Shown here: positions 50,701-56,700 of the stretch, in pieces | Position numbering within the stretch: position 1 is the first letter of the stretch | Layout: every line of letters begins with the position of its first letter | Assembly (NCBI GenBank): GCA_001730085.1 | Contig: MDLB01000105.1 | Location: 1 to 64,000, forward strand | DNA from: PVC group bacterium (ex Bugula neritina AB1) | Lineage (GTDB): Bacteria > GCA-001730085 | Length of the DNA stretch: 64,000 bases | Reading direction: 5' to 3' | Position numbers and translations under genes: made by a program | Notes under the pieces: generated by a model | What the model was told of the DNA's origin: nothing | What the model saw: only the letters and a program-made list of their open reading frames with translations | Databases searched by the model: none

Positions 50701-53700
50701 AGGATTCTTTGTAATCTTTTCTTCCTAGTTTCTCCAACATCTCTTCTGCCAAAATCATAAAGTCGTCCACAGAGTAAGAAAAGACTGTTTGTAATTTTTC
50801 ATTCAAAGAAAAAAGCTGTTCTTTAAGGGCTTGTCCTTCTAAAAGATATTTCTGTGTACTCTCACCTTTCTTCTGGATTTTTTCGAAATATTCATTTTCT
50901 CTACCTAAAAGATCATAATATATATTCTTTTTTTCCCTAACCGTTACCATATCCGGAGATGCTGTACTTAAGTTCACTTCTTTATAAAACTCTTCTTGTC
51001 CAACTTTGTTATATATCGTCTTTTCCCTATGCATCTTATTGATAAGGTTTATTCTTCCTTCCGTAAAAACTTCTCCTGCGGTTATTGTTATCATTTCTTC
51101 CCCGTCATCTGTCATCGAACTAACAAAGGACATATTTTCATGAGAAGCCACCGCATCTAAAAGATTTCTCAAATCTTCAACAGATGAAGATAAAAAAGTT
51201 AGAGTTCCATCTTTCTCTAAAAGAAATTTTTGATCTGGAGTAAGAAAGGATTGCATTTCCTCAGAAGAAGAAGCATACCTCTTAATCTCTGTCGTTCCCA
51301 TAAGGTGTGAGGATGTCGATCTTTTGTCCAAAAGCCCCGCAACGTTGTAATGCATATCCGTAACGGTATCAACTGTTAAGAGGTCTGGTTTGCTCAAATC
51401 TTTAATACTCTCCACATACCCTGTCATCTGTGAAAAGTCGTTATAAGTCGTTTCCGACCTCAGCCGTATCTCTCTCGTGCTAAGTTTCTCTGTGATTTTA
51501 ACCCCCGAGTATTCCTTAGTTCCTCCAAGGTTTAACAAATGATCCTGATATGTAATACGTCCCTCTTTGGAGTTTTCCCAAGCTTCCAAAATAAAATCAA
51601 TTTCGGAATTTTCATAACCAAACTTTTGAAGGCGAAAAAGTAAATCTCCCTCCGAAACAACATTCCAATACAAAGATTGACCGGTTTGGTCAGAAGGGTC
51701 TTGTATTAAAAAATTATCTTCAATCAAAGTAGACAAAACTTCATTTGATGTGATCATCTCTCGTCTAATTTTAAAATCTAAAAGGGTTTTTAAAGATAAA
51801 ACTTTCTCATGCGAAAGCTGATCAAATTCATTTGAATCGTAATAAAAAACTTCTTCATTTTGCTCATCCCACATGACCTTAACATCATCCCTATCGACAT
51901 ATCTTTTTTGTTCTGTTTCGGATAAGTTGTGCCACTCTTTATCCGTGATATAAAAGTTTGATAAACTTTTATTATCTTCGGCAACAAGTGTCTTTTTTCT
52001 TAAGTTTTGCAAAGCTATTTTTTTAAAAGAAGAAAAGTTTGATTTGATATCTATAGAAAGATTGTCCCAATCGGACAAAGAAAAATATTGATAGGTCCCT
52101 GCTGGATCTTTTTTCTCCCCCATCACCAGCATGTGTCCATTACTCAAAAGACTTTCAAAAATAGCGACTTCTTCGCCATTTGTTTCTTTATTCATAATGT
52201 TTTGTTCATAAAAGTCTTTACTTATACGATAAGTATCAAAGTAACTGCCCCAAGGGATATTTTTTAAAGAATAAGGCGGAGCCAAACCAGAGGATCTTGT
52301 CAAAATATACCTATCCCCATCAATTTCTATTTGACCTCCCTCAAAAAGCGTTTGTTTATTCTCTAGACTCAATTGATCAAACACACCATCTTTTGCCCAA
52401 AAATCGTCCCAAGAATCCGTGAAAGATGATGACGATTCATCAAAAAAAGTCTTCCAAGACATACGATCAAGATCAAAGTCCGTTTGCATTCCCAGAGAAT
52501 CTTCTTGATTATAATCAGCAAAAGCATAGTAACGTTCAGCGACACCTTCACTATTTTTTGATTCTAAATAACCTTTTTCATAACCACTATCATCGTAGTG
52601 TATAGACTTCTTTTCTATCCTCGTGTCAATACCTCTATGATCTTTATTATCTTCGACATAACCAATAATTTGACCTCTAGCATTATAAGAGGTTTCTCTG
52701 CGGAAGCTTTGGCTTTTTTCATCTAAAGAAAACCTTTTATTGACTTTTTTTAAAACAAAGTTTTCATAGTCAAAATTTTGAAAAAAACTTTTCATATCTG
52801 ATAAGCGCTCATTCAAAAAAACATCATCTGAAGGAAAATAAGTATCCTCAGATAAAATGTGAATGATGTTCTGCAGATCTTCATCTAAATGTTTAAAAAC
52901 GTCCCCCCTCATTGAATCTATGGCATAACGATCAATAAAATCTTTGAACCACGATAAAATTTCTTCTTGAATATCCAAAGTTTCTCCAGCATAAAGTTTA
53001 ATAATTTGCTCTTCTGTTAAAAAGTCTTTGCACCAAGTGTTTTCCTCTAATATTCTTCGGTCAACTTCTTCCCGAAAACTCTCACCTTTTTTATAAACTG
53101 TACGCCTATATGTATCTTGGTAATCAAATTTGCCATATGTTATGTCTCTCATTTCAGTCATAGTAACAAGGTCAGGGTGAACATTTGAGCGCTGGATCTC
53201 ATTATAAGATCTAATATTTCCTCGTTGGTCATAGAACATATCTGTTCTCAAAACACTCTCATGAATACTTTGAAGAACATGATTATCAAAATCATCATAA
53301 GCAAATCGTTGAATATTATCTATATAATTTGTATTTTGACCTAGCTTATCATATCGCATCCCCGTACGGATAGTTCGAACCGTATTCTGTGTCTTAAATG
53401 AGGTTGAATCACTTTCTCGAGCAAGGTTTTTTTCTATATCTATGTAACTAATAAGTTGATCCAACTTGTTATAAGACATATGAGTTCTAAGTCTAACTTT
53501 TTCAAAATTTGAATTTCCAGAATTTTTTGAAAAAGTTTTATAAGCAATTTCCTGACCTAATTGATTGTAATGAGTGTAAACTCTTTTCTCTTCCTTAAGA
53601 TTGTTGATCAGGCTTTCTTCTTTATAAAAGATCCCCGCATCTGTTATCAAAGCGATATCTGATTCATCGATTTTTAAATCATCATTCAAGTCAAAATGCT

Positions 53701-56700
53701 CATTGTAACTGACACGATGTTCCATCATATCTCTCATCATAAGATAAGCTTCATATTCATTAAAAAACATATCAAATCCAACCTGTCCGAGCTCCACCTT
53801 TTTTTGATCATAAGAAAAAACAGCTCCATCAAGATATTTTCCGTTCCAGATGTTTAAATTAACAGCGATTTCCTCTAAAACACCATCCGACACATCAACA
53901 GTAAGCGCCAAAAGGTTTTCTTCATCAATATCCAACGTCTCTTCAGCAGGGTAAGCCTTTTTTATAGTTTTCCAAATAGATTCTCTTTCACCTGAAGATA
54001 AGTGTCCTATATGATCAAAAAGAGCTTGTTTATTCCTAGCTTTTGGAACAACTGTCACAAAGTTGGGATTAACAGAGTCTTCGACTAATAAGCTCATTTC
54101 AATCAAAGTTGAGAGGTGATCCCCAAAACGTCTTTTTTGTATACGACCACTATTATTGATAGCTTGGATCATAACATCTATATCTACTAAGCTTTCAAAA
54201 GTATCAGTCACTTTAGAAGCGATCTCATATTTTTTAATCACATTCGATTCTTTATCCCATTCTTTATTTTCAACATATTTACGTTCCCAACGGTTCATTT
54301 TTTCAACTGCTTCTGGAACGTTATACCAATGCGTATCTTCGCTATAACTCTTCACTCTAAAATGATCATCATATTTAATATCATAACGAAAGCGGTCATT
54401 TTTTTTATCTGGATGACTTGAGTCTTCGGTGACATCAGTATAAGATGTCATTAATCCCATAAAGATTTTTTGTAAATTCCCATATCCATCTACATAGTCT
54501 AGTGATTTATACTTTATATCTTTCCTACTTGTTACTTTTTTAGAAGCACTTTCTGAACCTAAAAGGCTGATATTAAAAGAAAGATCCTCTGGCACAGAAT
54601 CAGGTGAAATATTTTTTCCATCCGAAGACAAATAAAGGCCATTTTCTCCAAAAAAATAATCCAATATAAGATCATTTATATTTTGTTGAGAGATATCGCC
54701 TCTCCCATTCTCTTTTAACCATAATTTTTGATAAATAGATTCTCTCAAAGCCTCCCTATCGTTATCAAATTGATCTTGACTTATAATAAAATGATCACTT
54801 TTAAAAATATTTTTTCCAGCTTTAAGATCTCTAATAAAAACTAATGCTTTATTTCTATCAAAATCAATTTGACGACTGTCTCCCAATAATATTTTTTTAA
54901 TCCAAGAAACCTTCGCATTAATAGGAATATCCAACGGATTAATATCACCTCCACCTAAGGAACCTATCGGAACTTCATTAATATCAAGCGTTTGAGAAAC
55001 CTGAGAGTTTTCTCCAAAAAGATATTCTAATATTTTTTGATTGATTTTTGATTGATCCAAGTCCCCATCATTACTCTTATCTTCATCTTCAAAAAGACGC
55101 ATGTCATCATAAATACTTTGAGCCAAATCTTGTAAAGCCCCTTCTTCTTCCTTAAGATAATAAAAATCATATTGATCAAAGACTTTAATATCATTCAAAA
55201 GTGCGAAAGCTACCTGTTGCAAACCTCTCCCTTCATAGCCAACTTGCTGATCTTCTTCTCCTATTTTCTCACGTTCATTTTTATACGAACTCAACATATT
55301 ATTTTGATCATATCTTCCTGACCATCGTTCTAATGTTTCCAAAAGCTTCTCGCCATTTTGACCATATTCACTTATCCTTTTAGTTTCTTTTGTTCTAAGA
55401 TTCAAATCACCTTTAAAAAAAGTATTTGTTGTCACGATTTTTTTAGGAAAAGCTGTATCTAGACCATTAACATGTTGCTCTTGCTGAAGATCATAATCTA
55501 TTGTTTTAGAAAAAACTTGATTACCACGCTCATCATACTCATCTTGCCGATGCGTTAAGACATTTTCGTTAATATTACCATTCGCATATAAAGTCAGATC
55601 TCCCTTATAAAATTCCTGCGCCTTACGATCTTTTTTTCTTTCCGCATCTTTATAAAGATAACAACCCTGAAACTTAAGATATCTTTCTCCTGTGGAAGCA
55701 TTAAGCCCATGTTCATATGATCCTAGTATTTTTCCATCCGAATTGTAACCGTAATCTTTGATGATCAAGTCAGATTTCTCTAAACCTTTGGGTTTAAGAT
55801 GATCCCAATTTATATCATCGATATCAAATCCTTTTGACAAAGGGATCGCCATATTATTTCTATTCAAAACAGGTAAAATTTTTCCTTCTTCATCTTTATA
55901 TTCTAGTACGGGGGTGGCTTGCCAAAAAATATCCAACCATTCCCTTCCACCTTCTTTACGAGATGAGGAATAAGAAAGCTCTAAGTCATTATTATCGTAT
56001 AAAATATTCCGACGTTTCTCGACAACATTCCCATTCGCTTCCTGCTTCAAGTTTTCTCTATCATATTCAAACAAACGATTCGCCGGATCATATTTCATAT
56101 TTTTCATTTTCACCATACTTAGAACACCATTTGTCGTGACATGCTCTGTATAACTTTGGTTCCTACCTTGAGCATCATATTGGATATCAAACCTATGCAT
56201 CTGAGAAACATTACCGTTTGAGGTATTTTTACTAAAGTATTCTTTACGTTTATCCTCATGATTGTAATGAATCGCTTGCATATCCATAATATAATCAGCT
56301 TCATCAGCATTTACACCTTCTTCCTTATAAGCATAAAGCCGTTTTTTATGGTCATAAATCATGTCTGTTTTTTTGCTAACGCTCTCTGTCATTATGGGAT
56401 GTTCAATACCTTTTTTCTCCCTCATTTTGGTGATACTTCCCGTTAGGCGATCATCAACGTTATAGCCTAGATTTGAAACATCCATAACGGTCTCACTATA
56501 GGATAAAACTTTGCCTGGATCTTCTATACTTTTATAAGTTATTTCATTAGTATCTCTATACTGAAAAAGTTTCCCACGGATAACTTTTGTATCTTTATCT
56601 ATCTCTCCGTCTTTGATCAACCCTTCATTTGTATAGGAGTGAATTCCGGTTGCATCTCTTATGCTTTTTTGGATAGAATCTTCAATCATTTTTACCCGTT

